Assembly (NCBI RefSeq): GCF_017114995.1
Contig: NZ_JABXKL010000019.1
Location: 1 to 64,000, forward strand
Direction: 5' to 3'
Length of the DNA: 64,000 bases
Source of the DNA: Nostoc sp. NMS9
GTDB taxonomy: Bacteria > Cyanobacteriota > Cyanobacteriia > Cyanobacteriales > Nostocaceae
A program made the position numbers and the translations under genes. The stretch's first letter is position 1. Each line of letters opens with the position of its first letter. Shown here one piece after another: positions 9,733-19,405 of this stretch. Under the pieces are notes generated by a model. The model was not told the DNA's origin and ran no database searches. It saw only the letters and a program-made list of their open reading frames with translations.

Positions 9733-9876
9733 ATTGCGATTGCTTCTTCTTCTGTTAGCCCAAACATTTTAAAAAAAGGTTTATCCATTGATCTATAAAT
9801 GGCTCTTGGATAATTGCTTGCAGGTCACTTTTACTATCGTACTAGGGACTGGGTACTAGTGATTGGGGACTGGGAA
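9733..9876. repeat. 144-bp direct repeat, copy 2 (cpeY 5' remnant)
   Basis: Second copy of 8569-8712, without the rest of cpeY. Its HIP1 site has decayed (GCGATTGC instead of GCGATCGC), suggesting this is the non-functional copy. The remainder of 9593-9982 has dispersed-repeat fragments and no gene. Confidence 0.88.
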
Positions 9877-9982
9877 GAAGAAGCCTAAACGTGGAGAGTA
9901 CAAAATAACAACGTTTGGCCGAGGTAGAGCCAAAGAAACTAAAAAACGGCATCATTGCCCTCAAAAAAACTGTACAAAAAAG

Positions 9983-10165
9983 CTATTCATCCTCATCTCC
10001 TGATGGTCGTTCGCTGTCACTTTGTTGGGTGTTCCACTCTAAAACAATACGCTCTAGCATTTCCGCCTGCGTACAGTTATTTACAGCAGCGTATTGCTTA
10101 ATTAGCTCTCTTACTGTGGGACTAATATGACGTATATCTAGTGGGTTGTTTCTTGTCGTTTCCAC
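9983..10165 (-). CDS. Small hypothetical protein, possibly ribbon-helix-helix-like
   Basis: A 60-residue protein, MET...NPLDIRHISPTVREL, then AVNNCTQAEMLERIV and an acidic tail. The pattern of a short strand followed by two helices is compatible with small DNA-binding antitoxin-like proteins, but no family is recognised. The GTG at 10165 is preceded on the minus strand by ggaaaaag, a usable ribosome-binding site. It points away from the operon beginning at 10416. Confidence 0.4.
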   Translation of the reverse strand: METTRNNPLDIRHISPTVRELIKQYAAVNNCTQAEMLERIVLEWNTQQSDSERPSGDEDE

Positions 10166-10415
10166 GATCTTTTTCCAGAATGTAGTTGGATTAAACTTTT
10201 GAAGATTTACGTCAAAAAGCTTTACCAGTGGTAACGCGATCTGAGAAGATCATAATATATGCATTTGTCAGCTATTAGTTCAGTTGCCTCTTGCTAATTG
10301 TTCAGTTTTATGTAACAGCTAAACGTTGGTCTTTAGCGAGTAACCAAATACAAACATTTTTGGGAACACCGATCGCACATCATTCATATAAACACATATT
10401 TAGGAAACCAAACTT

Positions 10416-10655
10416 ATGGATGAAACCTCTGAACTCACAACAGCCAATAACATAACCGCTCAAGATGTAGCAGAAGTAATTGCAGAACTTGAGCAATATC
10501 GGGAACGTCTAGTTCAAGAAACTACGGAAACGGCAAAACGGGCAAAGTTGATGAGAGTAAGCGTTATGGCAAAACTGGAGCCTGAGCTTGCCAAGATTGA
10601 TTCTGCCCTCCAGGAACTCCGTAATCAACAGGCTGCACTGAGTGGCAGCAACTAG
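10416..10655 (+). CDS. Small coiled-coil hypothetical protein
   Basis: A 79-residue, mostly helical protein (QDVAEVIAELEQYRERLV, then LEPELAKIDSALQEL) with heptad-like spacing and no cysteines. No family is recognised. It begins a tight plus-strand cluster: 33 bases separate it from the HEAT-repeat gene, which in turn is 4 bases from the HigA-like gene. Co-transcription with a lyase-type protein suggests an accessory role, but nothing in the sequence shows one. Confidence 0.55.
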   Translation: MDETSELTTANNITAQDVAEVIAELEQYRERLVQETTETAKRAKLMRVSVMAKLEPELAKIDSALQELRNQQAALSGSN

Positions 10656-10688
10656 TCATTTGTCTTGATAATTTAGCTAGAAGTTAAT

Positions 10689-11597
10689 ATGCTCAACTCC
10701 GAAACTCAATCCGGGGCAGATTCGTTAAACTTGTCCCATGCAGAAACTGATGCTTTATTTGCAGTAGTGAGGGAGCAATTAAGCTTAAACACCTTCAACT
10801 CGGATGACCAAGAGCTACTAAAGCGGATGGTTGAGAGTATGGGGGACTCACGGGGCATGGTTAGGTTGAGTTTTGCAGAGGCTTTGGGTAAAATCGGCAA
10901 ACCAGCTACCCCTTTATTGATGGAAGCTGTGGCAAGTCATCCAAACCCAGTTGTGCGGAGAGCCAGCGCTAAAACTCTGACACTGATCGCTGACCCGATC
11001 GCAATTCCCACTTTGGTCAATGCCCTCTTAAATGATGAAGATATGGTGGTCAAAACCTCGTCGGTGGGGGGGCTTGCCAAAATAGGTGAAGCAGCTGTAC
11101 CAGCATTGCTGAAAATCTTAGCGTCAACCGAGTATCCAGAAAGTGCCAAAGGTCATGCGGTATGGGCGTTGGGATTTATTGGGGCAGAAGCGAAGGAGCA
11201 TTTATATCGAGAGATTAACTCAGAATCAGCTGAAGTTCGGGCTGCGGTGGTAGGTGCGATCGCTAAAATTGCTCAAGAAGGCACTGAAGAAGGAGCGTTT
11301 AATATTTTAATTAACGCCCTCAACGATCCATCTGAAATTGTGAGATGTGAAGCAGCAGCAGCTTTGGGTAGCCTGACCTATCGTTCGGCAATTCCTAGCC
11401 TCGTTGAGTTACTGCATCATCCCGATTGGGAAACTCGAAAAGCAGCGGCTTTGGCATTGATGAAGATTGGCGATGGTGCTGCTTTAGAACCCCTGCAAGC
11501 CGCATTAACTCAGGAAGAAAAAGCGGGGGTTCAGGCAGTTATTAAGTTGGCGATTTCTCAAATTGAGAGGCAGTTAGAGGAAGAAGCTTGGGAATAA
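10689..11597 (+). CDS. HEAT-repeat protein of the bilin-lyase clan (CpeF/NblB type)
   Basis: A 302-residue protein built of HEAT repeats (VRLSFAEALGKIG, VRRASAKTLTLIA, AKGHAVWALGFIG, VRCEAAAALGSL, TRKAAALALMKIG). Length and composition fit CpeF/MpeV-type proteins, which attach the doubly linked phycoerythrobilin to beta-phycoerythrin. They also resemble the related NblB proteins involved in phycobilisome disassembly. The location among cpeY, cpeZ and cpeBA favours a phycoerythrin role. The two alternatives cannot be separated by eye. The gene is middle in a three-gene plus-strand cluster. Confidence 0.65.
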   Translation: MLNSETQSGADSLNLSHAETDALFAVVREQLSLNTFNSDDQELLKRMVESMGDSRGMVRLSFAEALGKIGKPATPLLMEAVASHPNPVVRRASAKTLTLIADPIAIPTLVNALLNDEDMVVKTSSVGGLAKIGEAAVPALLKILASTEYPESAKGHAVWALGFIGAEAKEHLYREINSESAEVRAAVVGAIAKIAQEGTEEGAFNILINALNDPSEIVRCEAAAALGSLTYRSAIPSLVELLHHPDWETRKAAALALMKIGDGAALEPLQAALTQEEKAGVQAVIKLAISQIERQLEEEAWE

Positions 11598-11601
11598 GGC
11601 G

Positions 11602-11922
11602 ATGGACATTTACACTACCAAGGTGATTGAGACGGAAGAGGAGTGCGATCGCGCCCTAGCTGTAGCAGAGCGCCTAACATTTTGCAAAAACCGGACTCTA
11701 GAAGAGCAAGCTCTGCATAAGCTGATAGTAACCCTGATTGAAGCGTATGAGGCACAGAACTATTCAATGGAAGTCAGTGACACCCGTCAAGCGGACTTGG
11801 TGGGCATCATCGGGCCGAGCGGCGTGGTGTCTGAGGTTGTGAACGGTAAGCGGTCGATTAGTAAGGCACAAGCTAAGGTGCTCGGAGGTTCCTTTCAGGT
11901 GAAACCCAGTCTGTTCATCTAA
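11602..11922 (+). CDS. HigA-like antitoxin / HTH regulator
   Basis: A 106-residue protein. The C-terminal half (ADLVGIIGPSGVVSEVVNG, then KRSISKAQAKVLG and FQVKPSLFI) matches HigA-type antitoxins with an XRE helix-turn-helix, in which the VVSEVVNGKR region is the recognition helix. The ATG lies four bases after the stop of the HEAT-repeat gene, so it is probably translated from the same mRNA. No toxin gene adjoins it; the gene on its right, cpeZ, runs convergently. It may be a solitary regulator or an orphan antitoxin. Confidence 0.7.
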   Translation: MDIYTTKVIETEEECDRALAVAERLTFCKNRTLEEQALHKLIVTLIEAYEAQNYSMEVSDTRQADLVGIIGPSGVVSEVVNGKRSISKAQAKVLGGSFQVKPSLFI

Positions 11923-11969
11923 TCTATCTGCCCTATTGGGATTGATAAAAGTAGTTGTAAGAGCGATCG

Positions 11970-12578
11970 CTACTCTCTCTTATATTTAATCACTTGATCT
12001 AATCGCGGCAAAGCACTCACCGCTGACTCCCGAACATACGGATCGACAGATTCATCATTTGTCAATGCCGTCAGCACTTCCACCCCTCGGATATCACCCA
12101 TCGAACCGAGTGCATTGATGATCGCCACAGCCACCGCCACATTATCTATTGTTTTCAGAGCTTCAGTCAAAATCTCAAAGGCAGGAGAACCAATCTCACC
12201 CAGAGCCATCACTGATGCAATATAAACAACGGCATTTTGGTCATTGAGCGCTGTTTTTAATCCCTGTAAGCCCTCAGATGGGAAGGGAACATCGGGATGA
12301 TTAGCAGCAACCTGTGCTAAAGCCTTAGCACAACTACCCCGAATGGTCGCATTATCACTATTTACTAATGACTCTACCAGTAGCGGTACAGCATCTGTAC
12401 CAATAGCACCCAGTGCTTTTACCGCAGCTCGACGATAGGTGACATCTTCTTCATCTAAAATACCCATCAGCCGAGGAATGGTATTTTCATCTCGGACATC
12501 AGCCAGTTCCCACATGGCTCGTTCCCGCAAATTGGGGTTAGGGTGTTTTAACTGTGCAAATAGAGAATCTATTGTCAT
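11970..12578 (-). CDS. cpeZ: Phycoerythrin bilin lyase subunit CpeZ
   Basis: A 202-residue HEAT-repeat protein (LRERAMWELADVRD, YRRAAVKALGAIG, IRGSCAKALAQVA, YIASVMALGEIG). This is the usual size of CpeZ, the partner that works with CpeY, and probably with other lyases, in placing phycoerythrobilin on phycoerythrin. It is downstream of cpeB-cpeA on the same strand with a 225-base spacer containing a hairpin. It may therefore be read at reduced level from the cpeBA promoter or have its own. Confidence 0.8.
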   Translation of the reverse strand: MTIDSLFAQLKHPNPNLRERAMWELADVRDENTIPRLMGILDEEDVTYRRAAVKALGAIGTDAVPLLVESLVNSDNATIRGSCAKALAQVAANHPDVPFPSEGLQGLKTALNDQNAVVYIASVMALGEIGSPAFEILTEALKTIDNVAVAVAIINALGSMGDIRGVEVLTALTNDESVDPYVRESAVSALPRLDQVIKYKRE

Positions 12579-12638
12579 AAAAGAAAATTTTCCTGTTTAA
12601 ATCCCCCAAGTTCAATCATTAATTACGAACTGGTACTG

Positions 12639-12667
12639 AGCGTTCGCGTAGCGTCTCGTAGAGAAGT
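12639..12667. repeat. Palindromic short dispersed repeat
   Basis: The segment reads gcgttcgcgtagcgtctcgt followed by agagaag. It is a member of a dispersed family also seen near 41404 and, reversed, near 55155-55190. Confidence 0.65.
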
Positions 12668-12694
12668 CGAAGTATTACGAATTAATAACAACTT

Positions 12695-12753
12695 AGGGAC
12701 TCTTGGTCAATCACTCAACCTGATACAGGCAAAGCAACGGACTGAGAGTCCCT
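12695..12753 (-). terminator. Hairpin between cpeA and cpeZ
   Basis: Nine-bp perfect arms, agggactct at 12695-12703 and agagtccct at 12745-12753, with a long loop. It lies about 50 bases past the cpeA stop. Without a strong T-run it may act as a partial terminator or mRNA 3' stabiliser that keeps cpeBA transcripts more abundant than cpeZ. That function is inferred. Confidence 0.55.
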
Positions 12754-12803
12754 GAGTTTTAGAGTATGACGATCGCTCGTCTACGTCTAGTCAATCCCTA
12801 TGA

Positions 12804-13304
<501 letters not shown>

Positions 13305-13377
13305 TTATACTCCAGATTAGATTTGATCGAGTTTTAATTTCAGTTTGCTTGGCTAAACAGCCTTTAGCCGTGAGCGA

Positions 13378-14131
<754 letters not shown>

Positions 14132-14187
14132 GGCAAAAAATTTAAGACTTACGCATTTTTGTGGAACTTTGCCATTGCGTAAGTCTT
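14132..14187 (-). terminator. Rho-independent terminator of nblA
   Basis: Twelve-bp perfect arms, aagacttacgca at 14144-14155 and its complement at 14176-14187, loop of 20. On the minus strand the hairpin is followed by aaattttttg, giving a U-run. It ends nblA before cpeB begins. Confidence 0.8.
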
Positions 14188-14213
14188 AAGGAAAAATCTT
14201 ATTTTTTACTCGA

Positions 14214-14381
14214 TCAAGCTTGTTTGAGTAGATGTTTGACCAAATTATCTTTTACCATCATCTGCCGTAAAACTTCTAGTAAAAATTCTTGAGCCTCTTG
14301 TTGACTCAAACTTTTTACCTGGTCTTTCAAATTTTGTAAGCGAAACTGTTGTTCTAAAGTTAATTCAACTGGAAAGTCCAT
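14214..14381 (-). CDS. nblA: Phycobilisome degradation protein NblA
   Basis: A 55-residue protein: MDFPVELTLEQQF, then LKDQVKSLSQQEAQEFL, then LRQMMVKDNLVKHLL. This is the NblA pattern, a small helical-hairpin protein that binds phycobiliproteins and delivers them to the Clp protease during nutrient stress. The ELTLEQQF start and the Q-A-(Q/K)-(E/D)-FL central helix are diagnostic. ATG 14381 is six bases after AGGAG; an in-frame ATG at 14384 is also possible. The gene is upstream of cpeBA in the same direction and has its own terminator, so antenna synthesis and destruction genes are side by side. Confidence 0.9.
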   Translation of the reverse strand: MDFPVELTLEQQFRLQNLKDQVKSLSQQEAQEFLLEVLRQMMVKDNLVKHLLKQA

Positions 14382-14687
14382 CATTCACTCCTGTGATTGA
14401 CTGAATCGAAGGGTATTTGTTGTTAGTGGAAAACGATCGCTTTCTACTAGTTTAGCACTTGGATAGGAAAATGTCTACATTGTCAAGCCATAAAGAATCA
14501 AGCTCATAAAAGTTTACAATTAGATAACAGTCATGTCTGTTTCTTCCTTTTTAGGGTATTTATTGAAGCTGGGCGCTAATCGCTGTAATGTTTAGAATAT
14601 TTATATACCAACTACTCTAAAAAGAAAGAACTCGTAAAACATCATCCGCAGGAGCAATAAGTAGGAGTCAGAAGATTGATAGACGCA

Positions 14688-15296
14688 ATGGAATTTTTTC
14701 AGCTAAGTGCTGGTAAGTGGCGATCGCAACGTGCAACTCATCATCTAGCCTTCAAGCGCTCAGAGACGGGAGAATCGGATATACAGGTAGAAACTCTCGA
14801 TGCCGATCATCCAGAAATCATTGAACTATGTCGGTATCATGAGATTGACCCCAGCCTTTCAGTCGGTGGTTCGCGTGTGCGTTGGCTAGGGACAATGGCT
14901 TGGGATCGAGAGGATGAGGAGAATCATCAGGGGAAAACCATATTTGCGATCGTGCCTGATAGCGATAACCCAAGGCAAGGCAAATTACTCCGCGAAAGAG
15001 GCTACGCCGAAATAGTGCCTGTAGTCGGTCTTTTTCATATGGATGATGAAGATGGACTGGTGTTGACAACCGAATATGAAACAATGAGTTCCATTGAGCG
15101 ATTCTGGTTCGCCAGCCCAAATATGCGACTACGAACCAGTACAGTCAAACGGTTTGGTGGCTTTAGCACCGCATCCTTTTGTACTGAAAGCCGTATTGAT
15201 GCTTCCGTTGAGGTTTCCAGCGCAGAAGAAGTAACAGAAAGACTTGGGCCGGATGTTTTGGAAAAAAGACAGTTTTATTCAGTTTTGGGCTGGTGA
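14688..15296 (+). CDS. CpcS/CpeS-family phycobiliprotein lyase
   Basis: A lipocalin-fold bilin lyase of the CpcS/CpeS family, which attaches bilins to the Cys82-equivalent position of phycobiliproteins. Signatures are MEFFQLSAGKWRSQRATHHL, WLGTMAWD, GYAEIVPVVG, DDEDGLVLTTEYETMSS, ERFWFASPN and RLRTSTVKRFGG. The start at 14688 gives MEFFQLS; the upstream TTG at 14676 only adds MIDA. Whether it serves phycoerythrin (CpeS/CpeU) or phycocyanin (CpcS) is not decidable by eye. Its stop overlaps the GTG start of the next gene by a GTGA junction, so the two are translationally coupled. Confidence 0.88.
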   Translation: MEFFQLSAGKWRSQRATHHLAFKRSETGESDIQVETLDADHPEIIELCRYHEIDPSLSVGGSRVRWLGTMAWDREDEENHQGKTIFAIVPDSDNPRQGKLLRERGYAEIVPVVGLFHMDDEDGLVLTTEYETMSSIERFWFASPNMRLRTSTVKRFGGFSTASFCTESRIDASVEVSSAEEVTERLGPDVLEKRQFYSVLGW

Positions 15297-15838
15297 ATTA
15301 TCTCAAGCAGAGCGATGCTTTTACTCGTGGGCAAGATTATCTGCGTCTGGTACAGGGACTTGCCCTAGAACCGGGTATGGTGGATGTGTTGGATAACCTG
15401 CGCGATCGCATCCCCATTTGCACTTGGATCGGCGATAATATTAACGCCGTAAACGCTCAGATCAACGCCTATCTGGAAGTTTGTCATCAGTGCTTTCATC
15501 CCCAAGAACGTCGCCAAATCCAAATTTTTGCAGTTCCCATAGCTCAATCCTTCGGGATAGATGGGCTGTGCAATATTCTTACAAACCCAATCACTATTCT
15601 GGTAGATGTTGGTCGAGTTGCACCTAGAGATTGGTTTGGTGTAGTCGTCCATGAATATGCCCATGCCCATCTAGGAGAGTTTGGTCACAATGAGCAGTTT
15701 GCTAGCATCCTATCTCATCTATGCTTAGGACTGGGATTGGAACCACCCTACTGGCAAGCAGGAATGGAAGCAACTTTGCGTAGCTGGCCTCACTGTAAAT
15801 CAACCATAGATCCCCTGGAATTTTGGATAGGTCGCTGA
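15293..15838 (+). CDS. SprT-like zinc metallopeptidase-type protein
   Basis: A 181-residue protein with HEYAHAH at 120-126 followed by GHNEQF at 131-136. The HExxH...H arrangement resembles small zinc metallopeptidases of the SprT/minigluzincin type, where the third histidine lies in GHxxxF. The N-terminal half (IPICTWIGDNINAVNAQI) has no known motif. It starts on GTG overlapping the stop of the CpcS/CpeS-family lyase gene by four bases. Such tight coupling suggests a joint task, for example quality control of the apoprotein or lyase, but peptidase activity is not shown. It could also be a non-catalytic zinc protein. Confidence 0.6.
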   Translation: MNYLKQSDAFTRGQDYLRLVQGLALEPGMVDVLDNLRDRIPICTWIGDNINAVNAQINAYLEVCHQCFHPQERRQIQIFAVPIAQSFGIDGLCNILTNPITILVDVGRVAPRDWFGVVVHEYAHAHLGEFGHNEQFASILSHLCLGLGLEPPYWQAGMEATLRSWPHCKSTIDPLEFWIGR

Positions 15839-16277
15839 GTCGCCGAGGGCGCAGGGGAGCAGGGGAGCAGGGGAGCCAAAGGGACTTTAGTGAGAACTTG
15901 CAACAAGTCTTTCCGCTTGTCCCCAATTCTCCTTGTCCTCTTCACCATGCCCAATGCCCAATGCCCCATTAATTTCTTTTGCTAAATGTTAAAAATTATT
16001 GCTTCAGTTCAAATAGGTGAAACTGAATCTCCTAATCTAAAATATGTGAATAAAATTTTTTAGTCATTTACGTAGCCATTAAACTGGAAGCCTGACTCCC
16101 TATTTATTGATTAGCTATGGGTTGAATCCACCAGGCTAATCATTTATCCTACGAATACTTAAATTCCCTTAGTTAAGTTTCGTGAAATTTTATCAGAATC
16201 TGAAGTTCTGATACAACTACTCCCTTAATATGTGATTAAAAGTTGTTAACTTTAATTAAGAACATGGAGGCTTTAGA
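15839..16277. repeat. Intergenic region with short tandem repeats
   Basis: The 439 bases between the SprT-like gene and cpcG start with tandem gcaggggagc units (15851-15877) and a gcccaat heptamer tract (15945-15970). The rest is AT-rich and should contain the cpcG promoter, which I could not place. GGAGG at 16266-16270 is the cpcG ribosome-binding site. Confidence 0.6.
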
Positions 16278-17045
16278 GTGGCAATTCCTCTGTTAGAATA
16301 TGACCCTTCAAGTCAAAATCAGCGTGTAGCTTCATACGAAATACCGGGTGATGAACAGCCCAGGATTTTTACTACCGACAATATACTTTCTCCGTCAGAT
16401 TTAGGTGATTTGATCGAAGCAGCATATCGTCAAATTTTCTTTTATGCTTTTGCTGCCGATCGCGAAACATATTTAGAGTCTCAACTCCGTAATGGACAAA
16501 TTACAGTACGGGACTTCATTCGTGGGTTGGTGCTTTCCAATACCTTTAAGAAAAGCTTCTACAACCTCAACAATAATTATCGCTTTGTTGAGCAAGTAAT
16601 TCAGCGGGTTCTAGGACGCGATCCATACAACGAACGGGAAAAAATCGCCTGGTCAATTGTAGTCGCTACCAAGGGTATTGTCGGCTTTATTGATGAAGTG
16701 CTCAACACTGAAGAGTACCTGAGCAATTTTGGATACTCCACAGTGCCTTATCAGCGCCGTCGGATACTGCCATCCCAATCTCAGGGTGAGTTGCCATTCA
16801 ACATCAAATCTCCACGATACGAAGATTATCACCGTGCCAAATTGGGTTTCCCCCAAATCATTTGGCAGGTCGAAGTACGCAGATTCCTCCCACAAGAGCA
16901 AAAGCCCAAGGCTGGCGATCCAGCTTTATTCTTGGCTTTGGCACAAAGTATCAATGCAACTGGCAATGCTCCACAACGGATCTCGCCATACAACATCGAT
17001 ATCGAAAAGTCTGTACCTTATCGGCAACTGTCAGGAATTAAATAA
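16278..17045 (+). CDS. cpcG: Phycobilisome rod-core linker CpcG
   Basis: Links phycocyanin rods to the allophycocyanin core. The 255-residue protein begins [17 protein letters not shown], typical of CpcG. It contains the PBS linker domain ([53 protein letters not shown]) and a hydrophilic C-terminal arm without a membrane span, unlike the CpcL-like pseudogene at 3681. The start is GTG with a strong GGAGG. It ends the antenna island. Confidence 0.92.
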   Translation: MAIPLLEYDPSSQNQRVASYEIPGDEQPRIFTTDNILSPSDLGDLIEAAYRQIFFYAFAADRETYLESQLRNGQITVRDFIRGLVLSNTFKKSFYNLNNNYRFVEQVIQRVLGRDPYNEREKIAWSIVVATKGIVGFIDEVLNTEEYLSNFGYSTVPYQRRRILPSQSQGELPFNIKSPRYEDYHRAKLGFPQIIWQVEVRRFLPQEQKPKAGDPALFLALAQSINATGNAPQRISPYNIDIEKSVPYRQLSGIK

Positions 17046-17186
17046 CGATTTTTAGTCGGTGGCTGGCTAGGACATCCATTTAATCGTTTTATAGCGTGCA
17101 TAAGTCTTGGGTTATGTAGGAGTTTTATTTAGATATAACTAAGTGAAACAGACTCTATCCCATGTCTAATGCACGCTAGTTGTTAA

Positions 17187-17215
17187 TGGGCATTGGGCAT
17201 TGGGCATTGGGCATG
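17187..17215. repeat. Heptamer repeat tract (gggcatt)
   Basis: Four tandem gggcatt heptamers between cpcG and the convergent pseudouridine synthase gene. Confidence 0.8.
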
Positions 17216-17273
17216 GTTTTTTTATCAATGCTCGATGTGTTTAAAATGGGGATATTTTTAGGCGTGGATGAGG

Positions 17274-18311
17274 TTAAAGTGTAGCTCGTCTTTTTAGCAT
17301 CTCTAAAAGTTTTGTAAAGTGGGCGGGAGGAGTCGCTGTCACCTCAATCAACTCCTCAGATAGGGGATGCTGCAATTTGAGTCGCCAAGCGTGTAGTGCT
17401 TGACCAGGTAAATTTACACCCACTGAATGGCCAGAACTATAAACTGGGTCGCCGACAATGGGATGACCAATTTTGCTGCTGTGGACGCGAATTTGATGGG
17501 TGCGTCCAGTTTCTAATTGAAAGTGAATTAAGGTGAAGTTACCAAGGCGTTCTAATACTTTCCAGTGAGTGACGGCGACTCGCCCACCTTGTTCAACAGG
17601 CATAACAGCCATTTTTTTACGGTCTTGGGGATGGCGACCAATTGGCAAGTCTATAGTGCCACTTTCAGTTTTTGGCGCACCGTAAACTACGCCCAAGTAT
17701 TCTCGTCTTGCAGTTTTTGCTTTGAGTTGTGCTTGTAGATGATGATGGGCAATATCTGTTTTAGCGATCGCGATCGCTCCTGTTGTATCCTTATCCAATC
17801 GATGGACGATTCCCGGACGTTGGACTCCGCCAATTCCTGGTAAATTAGGACAGTGAGCCAGCAGGGCATTTACCAAAGTACCATCTGGATGACCGGGCGC
17901 AGGATGGACAACTAAGCCTGCGGGTTTGTTGAGAATAAGTAACTGGTCGTCTTCATAAAGGATATCTAAGGGGATATCTTCTGCTTGCAGTTCTAAAGGT
18001 TGAACTTCTGGTATTTCGAGAGTGATGCGATCGCCTACCTTGACATTGATCTTTTTGGATGTACAAACTTGATCGTTAAGTTGGACGTTACCCTGTTCGA
18101 TTAACTGTTGGATGCGGGAACGGGATAAGTCTGGTAATTCTTGGGAAAGGTAACGGTCGAGGCGATCGCCTTTGGTGTTGACGCAGTGTATCGTACTCTT
18201 AAGGGGAAGCAAGCTAGGTGTAGCATCCTCATGTGGAGTTGACAAGCGTTCGCCCTTGGCGTTGGCGAAGCCATCGCTATTTTCTTGGATTTGTAAATTA
18301 AATTCGGTCAC
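17274..18311 (-). CDS. RluD-type 23S rRNA pseudouridine synthase
   Basis: Converts uridines in 23S rRNA to pseudouridine. An S4 RNA-binding domain (RLDRYLSQELPDLSRSRIQQ, residues 50-69) precedes the catalytic domain with HRLDKDTTG at 170-178, where D173 is the nucleophile, and HQIRVHSSKIGHPIVGDPVY. The start is GTG at 18311. Residues 14-35 (FANAKGERLSTPHEDATPS) are encoded by a dispersed repeat, so the N-terminus has been extended by repeat DNA and is unlike the family. Confidence 0.88.
   Translation of the reverse strand: MTEFNLQIQENSDGFANAKGERLSTPHEDATPSLLPLKSTIHCVNTKGDRLDRYLSQELPDLSRSRIQQLIEQGNVQLNDQVCTSKKINVKVGDRITLEIPEVQPLELQAEDIPLDILYEDDQLLILNKPAGLVVHPAPGHPDGTLVNALLAHCPNLPGIGGVQRPGIVHRLDKDTTGAIAIAKTDIAHHHLQAQLKAKTARREYLGVVYGAPKTESGTIDLPIGRHPQDRKKMAVMPVEQGGRVAVTHWKVLERLGNFTLIHFQLETGRTHQIRVHSSKIGHPIVGDPVYSSGHSVGVNLPGQALHAWRLKLQHPLSEELIEVTATPPAHFTKLLEMLKRRATL
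18240..18282. repeat. Dispersed repeat inside the RluD-type gene N-terminus
   Basis: The segment contains gcgttcgcccttggcgttgg and cgaagccatcgct, a palindromic family found between genes across Nostoc genomes. Here it is translated as part of the pseudouridine synthase. Confidence 0.6.
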
Positions 18312-18453
18312 AATTGCTCTAGATTAATTCCCGTTCTTTAAGTAAAGCGCGGAATGCCTTTAATTTGGCGGTTAGAAATCGCGTATACCCAGGCAAAACC
18401 TTGATTTGACCTTAGTCCACGGAGGCGGACGAGAGTTTGTGTACCCGCGAATT

Positions 18454-19113
18454 CTATTCGCCTTGGCTGTCTTGTATTTGTTTTCTTACCGATTGTCGAA
18501 ATACTCTAAGTGCTGAACTCATTCCTGTAGTTCGTGCCATTTCTACAAACCGGGGAATGAGTTCCATGATAGAAAAAGTAGGAAATGTGGGGCTGATGAG
18601 AGACTTCACATATTGTTTACCTTGCAGCAAGCTAATTTCTAGGTTTTTGTTTTCATATCGCCAAATTTCAGGTACTTTTAACGCCTCGTAGGCACTAATT
18701 TGGGTTTTAGAGGTGACATCAATTTCAATCGCCAAATCAGGAGGAGGATCAACAGTTAGGTCGATCCTGTCTTTGCCAATCATTAACTCATAGTTTTGAA
18801 TATAAAAACAATCATCAGGTTCAATACCTGCACTTATATCTTTTCGTTTAAAGGTAGTTGAACCTAAAGACTCCCAATTGAGATCGAGTTCATCTAACAA
18901 AGCTTTCACCAAGTCTCCGATGATTACCTTAGCTCGCTCATGTTCTGGTAATGGAGCCATAATTTCTAACGTTCCTTGGCTGTATGCTATTCGACTTCCG
19001 CGATGTTCCCCTAACTCATTGAGAATTGCTTCAAATACTTGCCAACTCACATCTTCCAGTATTATTCTTTGCCCTGGCGGAACTCGAATTTGGCTGAGTT
19101 GAAGAGTAACCAT
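18454..19113 (-). CDS. Uma2 family endonuclease-like protein (DUF820)
   Basis: A 219-residue member of the Uma2/DUF820 family, a PD-(D/E)xK restriction-nuclease fold greatly expanded in cyanobacteria. Characteristic segments are RIAYSQGTLEIMAPLPEHE, then GIEPDDCFYI and PPPDLAIEIDVTS, which supply the acidic metal ligands, and EIWRYENKNLEI. Cellular role is unknown; some workers link the family to transposition or defence. It stands alone between the pseudouridine synthase and the HAD-DUF952 gene, all on the minus strand. Confidence 0.85.
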   Translation of the reverse strand: MVTLQLSQIRVPPGQRIILEDVSWQVFEAILNELGEHRGSRIAYSQGTLEIMAPLPEHERAKVIIGDLVKALLDELDLNWESLGSTTFKRKDISAGIEPDDCFYIQNYELMIGKDRIDLTVDPPPDLAIEIDVTSKTQISAYEALKVPEIWRYENKNLEISLLQGKQYVKSLISPTFPTFSIMELIPRFVEMARTTGMSSALRVFRQSVRKQIQDSQGE

Positions 19114-19405
19114 AGAATGTTAGTTGTTAAATAATTTCATTTTTACTCAAATTTGACATGAGCGAAAAGGGAATTTCCCGGATTGGATGTAGAAAAGGCC
19201 CTGTAAAAAGCGATCGCTTAAATTCAATACGCTTGAGTTAAGGGCTAATTGTACAAAATTGTGGGTTTTCGATACGCGATAAATCGCCGTCTCTACAAGT
19301 GTTTTGGTTTTATCTGAACTGTATTGTGCTTAAATGATCTCCATCTCTCCTCCTCCGTATCCTCCGCGCCTCTGCGGTAGCCTGCGGCAAGCCGAAGCGT
19401 CTACG

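Noticed and set aside
10689-11597. Firm naming of the HEAT-repeat protein as CpeF
   Set aside because: CpeF and NblB-type proteins cannot be told apart here without an alignment, so no symbol was given.
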